Below, in pieces: positions 35,217 through 43,091 of a DNA stretch of 64,000 bases (the stretch's first letter is position 1; each line of letters starts with the position of its first letter). Location of the stretch: NCBI RefSeq assembly GCF_009906855.1, contig NZ_CP047650.1, positions 2,914,001-2,978,000 on the forward strand. Reading direction: 5' to 3'. A program made the position numbers and the translations under genes. Source of the DNA: Xylophilus rhododendri (GTDB lineage: Bacteria > Pseudomonadota > Gammaproteobacteria > Burkholderiales > Burkholderiaceae_C). Under the pieces are notes generated by a model. That model had not been told where the DNA came from and made no database searches. It saw only the letters and a list, made by a program, of their open reading frames with translations.

Positions 35217-36383
35217 TCAGGGCAGCGACCAGCGCTCCTGCCCCACCGGCAGCTGCAGCACCCGCTCGGGCAGCTCCCAGACGATGAGTTTGGGCGGCGT
35301 CTGCTTGAAGGCATCGCTGGCGAAATACGCGCCGGCCGAGCCCCAGAAATTGCCGCCGTCCCTGGCGAAGTTGCCCACCGGCGTCTGCAGCGCGGCGGCC
35401 AGGAATTCGGCGAAATGCGAGGTGCGCGAGAAGGAGGTGCCGATCAGCGCCACCTGCGGCAGGGCGGCGTCGCCGAACAGGTCGGCCTCGGCCGAAGCGG
35501 CCGGCGCAGCGGCGGCCGCCGGGCGCGGCGTGAAGCGGCTGGAGACGGCGTCTTCGGCCGCCGGCTGCAGCGCCTGCGGCAGGCCGTCCAGCCCGGCCAG
35601 GCGCACCAGGTCGCCGGGGCGGCGGGCGGGGGCGTCGCGCTGGATGTCGTAGTCCTGGTGGGGTTCGAGTTCCATGCCCAGGCCGCGCACCGCATCGGCC
35701 ACCGCATGGGCGGCGGCATCGGCGCCGTTCTCGGTCCAGTGGGTGTCGGTGCGCAGGAAGGGGTCCTCGCCGCGCGTCAGCAGGCCTTGCAGCGCCGCGG
35801 TGGTGTCGATCAGGGGTACGCCGGCGGCGGCCATCTGCGCCGTCCAGACGCGGATGCGGTTGTCGATGGCGGCGGAGCGGCCCAGGGTGCACAGGCGCGC
35901 GGATTCGACCCGGCTCTTGTCCGGCACCACCGCCACCACCAGGCGGATGCCGCGCGCGCGCAACTGCTCCTGGATGGCGGCCACGGCCCTGGCGCGCTCG
36001 CGCAGGTGGCGGTCGGCGTCGGGCTGGGGCATCAGCTCCTCGGCCAGGAAGAGCCAGCCGTCGCAGCCCTGGCGCACCTGGGGGCCCAGGTCGCCGGTGG
36101 CGATCCAGCTGAACTGGCGTTCGCTGTCGGCGGCGATGCGGGCCAGCGGCGCATTGGCCAGGGCGGCGGCCATGTCGCGCATGCTGGCGCCGTCGAGGAA
36201 GTTGGTCCGGTTCAGCGGATGCGGCGCCAGGTCGAGCTTCTCCTGCTGCACGGCCAGCAGGGTGCTGGCCAGCCCGCCGGCCATGAACAGCAGCAGCACC
36301 GCGCCCGACACCCGCGCGGCCAGGCTGCGTGCGCGCGGCGCCTCGATCGGCGGTGCGGCATTGGCGGCGGACGGTGCGGGCAT
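35217..36383 (-). CDS. wssI: AlgJ/AlgX-like O-acetyltransferase (WssI-like)
   Basis: A 388-residue SGNH-like O-acetyltransferase anchored by one N-terminal membrane helix (about 24-46) with a periplasmic catalytic domain. Motifs of the AlgJ/AlgX/DHHW family are GWLFLAEELM near residue 108, FLRTDTHWTENG near 212 (catalytic Asp-His) and ALIGTSFSRTSHF near 312 (nucleophile Ser). It is the last gene of the bcs/wss operon, 13 bases after the MBOAT gene, with a GAGG ribosome-binding site. By analogy with Pseudomonas fluorescens WssI it would transfer acetyl groups to cellulose in the periplasm. Confidence 0.85.
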   Translation of the reverse strand: MPAPSAANAAPPIEAPRARSLAARVSGAVLLLFMAGGLASTLLAVQQEKLDLAPHPLNRTNFLDGASMRDMAAALANAPLARIAADSERQFSWIATGDLGPQVRQGCDGWLFLAEELMPQPDADRHLRERARAVAAIQEQLRARGIRLVVAVVPDKSRVESARLCTLGRSAAIDNRIRVWTAQMAAAGVPLIDTTAALQGLLTRGEDPFLRTDTHWTENGADAAAHAVADAVRGLGMELEPHQDYDIQRDAPARRPGDLVRLAGLDGLPQALQPAAEDAVSSRFTPRPAAAAAPAASAEADLFGDAALPQVALIGTSFSRTSHFAEFLAAALQTPVGNFARDGGNFWGSAGAYFASDAFKQTPPKLIVWELPERVLQLPVGQERWSLP

Positions 36384-36396
36384 GGTGGTTTCCGCC

Positions 36397-37803
36397 TCAG
36401 AACTGGAAGTAGAGGAAGGGCACGGCGCCCCGGCTGGCGATCAGCGCGAAGGACAGCAAGAAGGCCGGCACCGGCCACAACGCGCCGATGGCGGCCAGGC
36501 GCGGTCCGGCGCGCAGCGTGACCGTCGGCGCCAGGGCCGGCCAGACCACGCAGGCCACGCCCAGCCCGAAGGCGAGCAGATGCGCGTTGCGCAGGCCGGC
36601 CGCCAGCGCATCGCCCAGCGCGAAGCCGCCGTGCAGCCCGAACTGGCCGGCCAGCATGCGCTGCGCGCCTTCGAAGTCATGCGCCCTGAACAGCGTCCAG
36701 GCCAGCATCACGAAGAGCAGGGTGGCGACGCGCGCCAGCACCGGGGCCACGCTGCGGCCGCTGGCGCTGTAGGCGCGTGCGGTGCAGAGCGCGATGCCGT
36801 GGGCGATGCCCCAGAGCAGGTAGTTCCAGCTGTCGCCGCCGTGCCAGAGGCCGGCGATCGCCATGGTCAGCAGCAGGTTCACATAGGTGCGCACGCTGCC
36901 GCGCCGGTTGCCGCCCAGGGGGATGTAGAGGTAGTCGCGGATCCAGCTGGACAGCGACAGGTGCCAGCGCCGCCAGAAGTCCTGGATGCTGCTGGCCAGA
37001 TAAGGATGCTGGAAGTTCTCGGGAAAACGAAAGCCCAGCATCAGCGCGATGCCGATGGCCATGGCGCTGTAGCCGGCGAAGTCGAAGAAGAGCTGCAGGG
37101 TGTAGGCGGCGCAGCCGATCCAGGCATCGGCGAAGCCCGGCCGGGCCTGGGCGAAGGCCAGATCGGCCACCGGGGCCAGCGTGTCGGCGATCAGCACCTT
37201 CATGCTCATGCCCACCATGAAACGCCGTGCCCCGGCGCCGAAGCCGTCCCAGCCGAAACGCCGGTCGCCGATCTCGCGCTTGACCCAGTCGTAGCGGATG
37301 ATGGGCCCGGCGATCAGCTGGCCGAACATGGCCTTGTAGGCGGCGAAGGCGATGAAGCTGCGCTGCGCATCGACGGTGCCGCGGTACACGTCCACCAGGT
37401 AGGAGATGGCCTGCAGCACGATGAAGGACAGGCCGATCGGCAGCACGATCTTCTGCCAGGCGATGGGCATGGCGCCGGCGTGGCCGAGCAGCTGGTTGAT
37501 CGTCTCGACCACGATGTTGGCGTACTTGAACCAGGCCAGCAGGCCGGCCAGCACCACGATCAGCGCCGTCAGTTCGAGCTTGCGGGCACGCGGCGCCGCG
37601 GTGGCCGAGATGGCCAGCCCGCCGGCCCAGGTCAGCGCCGTCAGGCCGATCAGCATCAGCAGGAAGGGCGGGCTCCACCAGCCGTAGAAGATCCAGCTGC
37701 CGGCCAGCAGCGTGGCGTTGCGGCCGGCCCTTGGCGTGACCGCATAGGCGATCAGGAACAGCGGGAAGAACAGCAGCAGGAATTCGAGCGAGGCGAAGAC
37801 CAT
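36397..37803 (-). CDS. wssH: MBOAT acyltransferase (AlgI/WssH-like)
   Basis: A 468-residue multi-spanning membrane-bound O-acyltransferase with 10 or more hydrophobic segments. Family motifs are LPIGLSFIVLQAISYLVDVY near residue 125, the region FRFPENFQHPYLASSIQDFWRRWH near 265 (given in parts: NFQHPYLA, FWRRWHLSLSSW), the conserved GGNRRG and the catalytic His in AGLWHGGDSWNY near 323. It would move acetyl groups from cytoplasmic acetyl-CoA across the inner membrane for the AlgJ-like partner encoded next. Confidence 0.92.
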   Translation of the reverse strand: MVFASLEFLLLFFPLFLIAYAVTPRAGRNATLLAGSWIFYGWWSPPFLLMLIGLTALTWAGGLAISATAAPRARKLELTALIVVLAGLLAWFKYANIVVETINQLLGHAGAMPIAWQKIVLPIGLSFIVLQAISYLVDVYRGTVDAQRSFIAFAAYKAMFGQLIAGPIIRYDWVKREIGDRRFGWDGFGAGARRFMVGMSMKVLIADTLAPVADLAFAQARPGFADAWIGCAAYTLQLFFDFAGYSAMAIGIALMLGFRFPENFQHPYLASSIQDFWRRWHLSLSSWIRDYLYIPLGGNRRGSVRTYVNLLLTMAIAGLWHGGDSWNYLLWGIAHGIALCTARAYSASGRSVAPVLARVATLLFVMLAWTLFRAHDFEGAQRMLAGQFGLHGGFALGDALAAGLRNAHLLAFGLGVACVVWPALAPTVTLRAGPRLAAIGALWPVPAFLLSFALIASRGAVPFLYFQF

Positions 37804-37833
37804 GGTGGAGCGGCGGCGCCTCGGTGGGCGCCG

Positions 37834-38502
37834 TCAGCGCGCGATGGCGTCGGCGGCGAAGATCAGGCGCGAGGCGCCGGCACCGGCCGGCACCAGCAGC
37901 AGGCTGTAGCGCTCGCCGGCCTTGAGTTGGCCCAGGTCGACCGGCGCGCCGCGCGGCTTGCCTTCGCAGGTGGGCTGCACCGCCAGGGCGATGGGGTTGA
38001 CCATGCGGCGCTGCACCGTCTTCTCGGCCAGGCCGTTGAAGATGCCCACCGCCTTGCCGGCGCTCTGCAGCCCGGCGGCCTTGCAGCCGGCGTCGAAGTT
38101 GTAGAAGGCGATGGCCGATTTCAGGCCATTGAAGTCATCGGGCGACTCGGTGATCACGACCGTGTTCAGCGCCTTGGCGTCGGCGCCCGGCAGGGCCACC
38201 ACGGTGGCGAAGGCGCCGGGGGCGATGCGCACCTTCACCGGGCCGCGCCGGGCGCCGCCTTCGAAGTTGCCGCCGATGTCGGAATTGGGCTTGACCGAGA
38301 GGTAGTCGGACACCGGCTTGTCGGCCGGCAGCGGCAGCCGGGCCTGGCCCGACACCACTTCCAGCCGCTCGGGCGCGGCATTGACGAAACGCACGAAGGC
38401 CGAGTCTTGCGAAGGACCGGTGTCGTAGAGCTTGGGGCCGGCGGCATACGCGCCAGCACCGGCGCAGGCCGCGAGGATCAGCAGGGCGGGGCGCAGCATC
38501 AT
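37834..38502 (-). CDS. wssG: AlgF-like cellulose acetylation protein (WssG-like)
   Basis: A 222-residue periplasmic protein with a signal peptide (about residues 1-21, ending GAYAAG). The mature start KLYDTGPSQDSAFVRFVN resembles AlgF, an adaptor of alginate acetylation. The rest is beta-rich, ending LLLVPAGAGASRLIFAADAIAR, also AlgF-like. Two Met codons stand at the start; 38502 was chosen because it forms ATGA with the stop of the SGNH gene. It sits between the SGNH and MBOAT genes, as wssG does in P. fluorescens. Confidence 0.78.
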   Translation of the reverse strand: MMLRPALLILAACAGAGAYAAGPKLYDTGPSQDSAFVRFVNAAPERLEVVSGQARLPLPADKPVSDYLSVKPNSDIGGNFEGGARRGPVKVRIAPGAFATVVALPGADAKALNTVVITESPDDFNGLKSAIAFYNFDAGCKAAGLQSAGKAVGIFNGLAEKTVQRRMVNPIALAVQPTCEGKPRGAPVDLGQLKAGERYSLLLVPAGAGASRLIFAADAIAR

Positions 38503-39152
38503 TTCTTCTTGGCCACGGCGGGCGATTCGGCGATGGCGTTGGCGATGGCCGAGCCCCACTGCTTGTAGCCGGTGGAGGTGAAATGCTGGCCGTCGATGGT
38601 GCGCCACTGGCCGGGCTTGGAGAACGCCAGCGAATCCACGTAGCTGCAGGGCGCCACGTTGGCGGCGAGGAATTCCGAGGCCTGCTTGACCCGGTCGAAG
38701 GTCTTGCCGTACTGGCCGCCCTCGCTGCCCCAGGCCGGGCCGACCCAGACGCAGGAGGTGCCGGTGGAGGCGATGTCCTTGGTCAGCGCCGAGACCTGGC
38801 TGTAGGCCCAGGCCTTGGGATAGGTGGCCTGCTTGTAGCCGCCCATGGTGTCGCCCATGACGACGACGACCAGGTCCGGCTTGTCCGCCGCGATCAGCTG
38901 CTTGACCGGCTTGGTGGCGGCGGCCGAACCCACGAAGGTGATCGGGCCCTTGCCCACCCGCTCGGCACCGCCGCAGTCGCTCTGCTTGACGGTGGTCCAG
39001 TCGCCGGCGACCGAGCCGCAGACGCCGATGGTGTGCACCTTGGCGCCGGCCTGCACCAGCGGGTCCTGCAGGGTGTCGATCAGGTAGCCGGCGTTGGCGA
39101 GGTGGCTGTCGCCGATGATGAGGATGCTGAGTCCGGCCAGGGTGGCGAGCAT
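38499..39152 (-). CDS. wssF: SGNH hydrolase-type protein of the cellulose acetylation cluster (WssF-like)
   Basis: A 217-residue SGNH-fold protein. Block I is LIIGDSHLANAG near residue 11 with the nucleophile Ser, and block V is DGQHFTSTGYKQWG near 195 with the Asp-His pair; both are intact. The N-terminus is mildly hydrophobic (MLATLAGLSILIIG) but too close to block I to be a cleaved signal. Start at ATG 39152 follows AAGGA. Position directly after the BcsC TPR gene and before AlgF-, AlgI- and AlgJ-like genes matches wssF. A role in acyl transfer or deacetylation of cellulose is plausible; its exact step is unknown. Confidence 0.78.
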   Translation of the reverse strand: MLATLAGLSILIIGDSHLANAGYLIDTLQDPLVQAGAKVHTIGVCGSVAGDWTTVKQSDCGGAERVGKGPITFVGSAAATKPVKQLIAADKPDLVVVVMGDTMGGYKQATYPKAWAYSQVSALTKDIASTGTSCVWVGPAWGSEGGQYGKTFDRVKQASEFLAANVAPCSYVDSLAFSKPGQWRTIDGQHFTSTGYKQWGSAIANAIAESPAVAKKK

Positions 39153-39171
39153 GGGTTTCCTTTCAGTCGTT

Positions 39172-41922
39172 TCACCGGGCGGGGCGGGTGGAGACGGGCT
39201 CCGGCAGCGCCGCGGGGCTTGGGTCGGCGGATCGTACCGAAGGCGTGTAGCCGGCAAAAGGATTGTCGGTAGAGACAAAGCCGGCGGGCGGGTTTTGCCC
39301 GCGCGGCACGGCACGCGGCACCAGGCCCGGATTGCGGGCGATCACGGCGGCCTCGGCGCGCTTCAGATAGACCACGGCCTGGGCCGGCCGGCCCTGCACC
39401 CGGTAGAGGCGGCCGCGGGTGGCCAGCACGTCGGGGTTCTGCGGCGCCAGGGTCTCGGCGCGACTGATGCGTTCGTCGGCCTCGCGCAGGTTGCGCTGCG
39501 ACAGGGCCAGGCCGGCGGAGGCCAGCAGGGTGTTCACATCGTCGGGCTCGCGCTGCAGCATGTCGCGGTAGATGCGCTGGGCCTGCTCTTCCTGGCCGGC
39601 GTCGGCATACATGCGCGCCAGCAGGCCGAGCAGGGCCGGGTCCTGCGGGGTGTCGGCCAGCAGCGGCTTGATGAGTTCGTAGGCGGGGGCCAGCCGGCCC
39701 TGCTTGCGCAGCGCCTCGGCCTGGCGGGCCACGTAGGCGCGGCGCAGGGTCTCGACACTGCTGCGGTCGTCGCTGTCGAGCTGGCCGGCCTGGTCGCGTG
39801 CCTGCAGCTGGCGCAGCAGGGTGGCCAGGCTCGCATCGTCCTCGGCCGCCAGCAGCACGTCGCCGTAGCGCAGCTGCAGGGCGGTGGTGGCGCTGGCGTT
39901 GGCCGGGTTGCGGGCGGAGCGTTCGATGGCGCCGGTCAGCAACGCGCGGGCGCGGTCGAGTTCACCCAGGTCCACATAGGCCTGGGCGACGATGGCCAGC
40001 AGCTCGGCGTCGTCGCCCACGCGGGTGGCCGTCTGGGCCAGCAGGGCGTTGGCATCGGCGCGGCGGCCGTCGTGGGCCAGCGCCAGGGCCTGGTCGGCCT
40101 GCACATTGACGGCGGCGCTGCGCTGCAGGCTGCCCATGGCGGGCGTGCGCTGGGCGGGCGGGATGCGGTCCATCAGCTCCAGCACGCCGGGCCAGTCCTT
40201 GGTCTCGGCCAGGAACAGGCCGTTGGTGTAGATCACCTCGGGTTCTTTGGGCTGGCGCTCCAGCAGCGACTGCATCAGGTTGGCCGCGCCGGTGCGGGCG
40301 CCGTTGCGCAGGTCCAGGCGGGCCAGTTCCAGGCGCATCCAGGGGTTGTCGGGCGCCAGGTTCACGGCCTGCTGCAGCTTCTCGCGGGCGGTGCCGTCCT
40401 CGCCCCGGGCGAGGGCGGCGCGGCCTTCGCCGAAGGCCTGTTCGGCGCGCAGCTTGTCGATGTCGATGCGCGAACGCTGTTCGGGCGTGAGGCCTTCGAT
40501 CAGCGCCAGCGCCTCGGCCGTGCGGCCGGTGGAGGACAGGGTGCCGACCAGGCCGCGCAGGGCGTCCGGATCGTCGGGGAAGCGGGCCAGGATGTGGCGG
40601 AAGGTGCGCTCGGCCTCGGCCGTGCGTTTCTGGTCGGTGTAGACGCCGGCCAGGGTGTTCTCGGCGGTGGTGTCGTCGCTGTCGGGGTCTATCGCCATGG
40701 CCTGCTGCAGGCGGCGCGTGGCCTCGTCGTAGCGGCCGGCGGTGCGCGACACGCCGGCCTGCTGCACCAGCTCCCAGTAGGCGGCGGAGTCCGATGCCTG
40801 CTTCCACTGCTGCGGGCCGTCGATGCGTTCGGCCTGGCGCAGGTAGTCGCGCGCCTCGCTCCAGCGCTGCTGCTTGATGCGCACCAGGCCCAGGCCGCCG
40901 AGCGGTCCGCCGGCGCCGGGGCGCAGGCGGTGGGCTTCGGCGAAGGCGGCCTCGGCCTCATCGATCTTGTTGCTGTTGAGCGCGGCGAAGCCGTCGGCCA
41001 TGCGCAGCGAGACCGGGTCGAGCTTGCGCTGCCCGCCCAGGCCGCCGGCATTGCCGCCGGGGCCGCCTCGGCCCTGCTGCGCCACGCCCTGGCCCGGCAG
41101 CTTGGGGCCGCGGCCGGCGAGCTGCTCGCGGATCTCGGTGTCGTCCGGGTTGGCCGCCAGGTACTGGCGGAACAGGGGCACATAGGCGGCCGGCGGTGGC
41201 GAGCCCAGCCAGCCCATGGCGCCGCGCCATTGCTCGGTGGCTTCGCCGCCCACGTCGCCGCGCTTGGAAAGCGCCGCGAGCGAACGCATCGCGTCCATGC
41301 GGGTGGCCTGGTTCTGCAGACGCAGGCTGGCGATGGTGAGTTCGATGCGGCCGTCGTTGGGATAGGTCCTGGCCAGGCGCTGCAGGCCGGCCAGGGCTTC
41401 CTCGCGGCCGCCGCTGGTGTAGCCCAGCACCGAGTAGTACTCCACGCCGATGCGGCCCAGCGGCTGGCGGCCCTTGAAGAGCGACTTGTATTTCTGCGCG
41501 GATTCTTCCACCCGCTTCTCGCGCACCAGGATGCGGGCCTGGTCGAGGTCGGCCTTGGCGGCGGGGCTGGCCAGTTCGATGTCCTGTTCCAGGTCCTTCA
41601 GCTCCTGGCTGTCGGGATGGGCCTTCCTCAGCTGTTCCAGGTAGCGGCGGGCTTCGTCGGGTTTCTTGGCGTCGAGCGCCAGGCTGCCCAAGCGCGACAG
41701 GGCCTCGGCATTGCCGGGCTCCACGGCCAGCAGTTTTTTCCAGGCCTCGGCGGCGCGTTCGGGCTGGCGGCCCTGCCAGTAGCGGCCCTGCTGCTGCAGG
41801 GTGGCGATGACGGCGGGCGACTGCGTGGGCGGCGTGGCCTGGGCCAGCGCCGCGCCTTGGGCGGACAGAAGCAGGGCGGCCGCCACGGCGGCGGCGATCA
41901 ATGAAGGGGAGTGGCTCGGCAT
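39172..41922 (-). CDS. bcsC: BcsC-like TPR protein lacking the outer-membrane barrel
   Basis: A 916-residue periplasmic protein: signal peptide (about 1-28, ending GAALAQ) followed by many TPR units to about residue 870. It aligns with the N-terminal scaffold of BcsC, for example AEAWKKLLAVEPGNAEALSR near 60. A BcsC normally continues into an outer-membrane beta-barrel of about 330 residues; this one stops after a Pro-rich tail (LPEPVSTRPAR) with no barrel. The barrel is encoded separately at 43092-45050, two genes upstream in the operon. It overlaps bcsZ by 25 bases. No frameshift linking it to a barrel is visible downstream. Confidence 0.88.
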   Translation of the reverse strand: MPSHSPSLIAAAVAAALLLSAQGAALAQATPPTQSPAVIATLQQQGRYWQGRQPERAAEAWKKLLAVEPGNAEALSRLGSLALDAKKPDEARRYLEQLRKAHPDSQELKDLEQDIELASPAAKADLDQARILVREKRVEESAQKYKSLFKGRQPLGRIGVEYYSVLGYTSGGREEALAGLQRLARTYPNDGRIELTIASLRLQNQATRMDAMRSLAALSKRGDVGGEATEQWRGAMGWLGSPPPAAYVPLFRQYLAANPDDTEIREQLAGRGPKLPGQGVAQQGRGGPGGNAGGLGGQRKLDPVSLRMADGFAALNSNKIDEAEAAFAEAHRLRPGAGGPLGGLGLVRIKQQRWSEARDYLRQAERIDGPQQWKQASDSAAYWELVQQAGVSRTAGRYDEATRRLQQAMAIDPDSDDTTAENTLAGVYTDQKRTAEAERTFRHILARFPDDPDALRGLVGTLSSTGRTAEALALIEGLTPEQRSRIDIDKLRAEQAFGEGRAALARGEDGTAREKLQQAVNLAPDNPWMRLELARLDLRNGARTGAANLMQSLLERQPKEPEVIYTNGLFLAETKDWPGVLELMDRIPPAQRTPAMGSLQRSAAVNVQADQALALAHDGRRADANALLAQTATRVGDDAELLAIVAQAYVDLGELDRARALLTGAIERSARNPANASATTALQLRYGDVLLAAEDDASLATLLRQLQARDQAGQLDSDDRSSVETLRRAYVARQAEALRKQGRLAPAYELIKPLLADTPQDPALLGLLARMYADAGQEEQAQRIYRDMLQREPDDVNTLLASAGLALSQRNLREADERISRAETLAPQNPDVLATRGRLYRVQGRPAQAVVYLKRAEAAVIARNPGLVPRAVPRGQNPPAGFVSTDNPFAGYTPSVRSADPSPAALPEPVSTRPAR

Positions 41923-43082
41923 GGCGATGTCCAGGCCGGCGCCAGGGCGCCGGATCGGGTGAATTGGTAGCGTCCGTCCAGCCAACCCTGGCCGAAGAGG
42001 GTGAGCACGAGGTCGTAATAGGGCGGCTGGCGCTGTTGCGTGGCCTGCGGCGCCAGGGCCGTGGCCAGGCCGTCGGCCACCCGCTGGCGTTGGCGCGCCA
42101 GGGCTTCGGTGGCGCCTTCGATGGACAGCAGCGGCAGCATGGCGGCAGAGAAACCGAAAGGCCCGCTGCCCTGGGTGGCGCCGGTGGACACGGCCACCGA
42201 CTCGGGCGGCAGGCCATTGGCCACGGTGGCGCGCAGCTGGCCGGCAAGCGCGGCGCGCAACGGCGCCGACAGCGAGTCGCCGCGCGGCGTGACGCCGGCC
42301 CAGAGATAGGTGCGGATCGCGTCGTAGCTGCCGCGGTCCTGCTTTTCCGGATGCGGGCCGAAGCTGCCCTTGCCGGCGGCGTCGAGCGTGAAGGCGGTCC
42401 AGTCGGGCGCGAAGCCGCTGGGCTGGGTCACGGCCTTGAAGAGGGTCGCGGTATTGCGCGCCACCGCGCCCCAGGGGCCGAGCGGCGATGCGGAAATCAG
42501 CCGGCGCAGCACCGGCGGCGGCTGGTAGCTGGGGTTGAAGTACCAGCGCTCGGGGTTGTGGTGGGCGAAGCCGAACTCGCCGGGCATCAGCATGGGGCCC
42601 AGGCCGGGCACGTTGACGATCTCGCGTTTCTCGATCTCGGCCAGCAGCAGGCGGGCATCGCGTTCGTAGTCCGGCGCCTTCCACAGGCGGGCGGCTTCGA
42701 GCAGTGAGTAGGTGAACCACAGGTCGGCATCGGAGGCCGAATTGCCGTCGAGCACCCGCCAGGTGTTGTCCGGCGCCAGGCCCCACCACCAGGCGGGCAG
42801 GCGGCCCTGCACCTGGCCGCCCATCAGGTTGTCGATGCTCCAGCGCCAGAGCCGGTCGAAGCGCGGCCGGTCATTGGCGACCAGCGCGAAGAACATGGCG
42901 TAGGACTGGCCTTCGGAGGAGCTGTGCTTCTGCGGCGTGCTGGCATCGATCACCCGGCCGTCGGCCTGGATGAAGTGGGTGGCGAAGGCGTTCCACAGCG
43001 GCCAGGGCGCGGCGCAGCCCGCGGCCGACCAGGCCGGCGCGGCGGCGGCGGCCGAGAGCAGCGTGAGGCAGTCGCGCCGCAT
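41898..43082 (-). CDS. bcsZ: Periplasmic endoglucanase BcsZ (GH8 cellulase)
   Basis: A 394-residue family 8 glycoside hydrolase that trims nascent cellulose in the periplasm. A short signal sequence ends near residue 22-25 (AAGCAAP). GH8 features are the general-acid region SSSEGQSYAMFFAL near residue 55-68 (Glu), SASDADLWFTYSLLEA near 115 (Asp) and the YDAIRTYLWAG block near 255. ATG 43082 is used; a GTG one codon earlier is possible. It lies between the barrel gene (seven to ten bases upstream) and the TPR gene, which it overlaps. Confidence 0.93.
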   Translation of the reverse strand: MRRDCLTLLSAAAAAPAWSAAGCAAPWPLWNAFATHFIQADGRVIDASTPQKHSSSEGQSYAMFFALVANDRPRFDRLWRWSIDNLMGGQVQGRLPAWWWGLAPDNTWRVLDGNSASDADLWFTYSLLEAARLWKAPDYERDARLLLAEIEKREIVNVPGLGPMLMPGEFGFAHHNPERWYFNPSYQPPPVLRRLISASPLGPWGAVARNTATLFKAVTQPSGFAPDWTAFTLDAAGKGSFGPHPEKQDRGSYDAIRTYLWAGVTPRGDSLSAPLRAALAGQLRATVANGLPPESVAVSTGATQGSGPFGFSAAMLPLLSIEGATEALARQRQRVADGLATALAPQATQQRQPPYYDLVLTLFGQGWLDGRYQFTRSGALAPAWTSPCRATPLH

Positions 43083-43091
43083 CACGTGCGA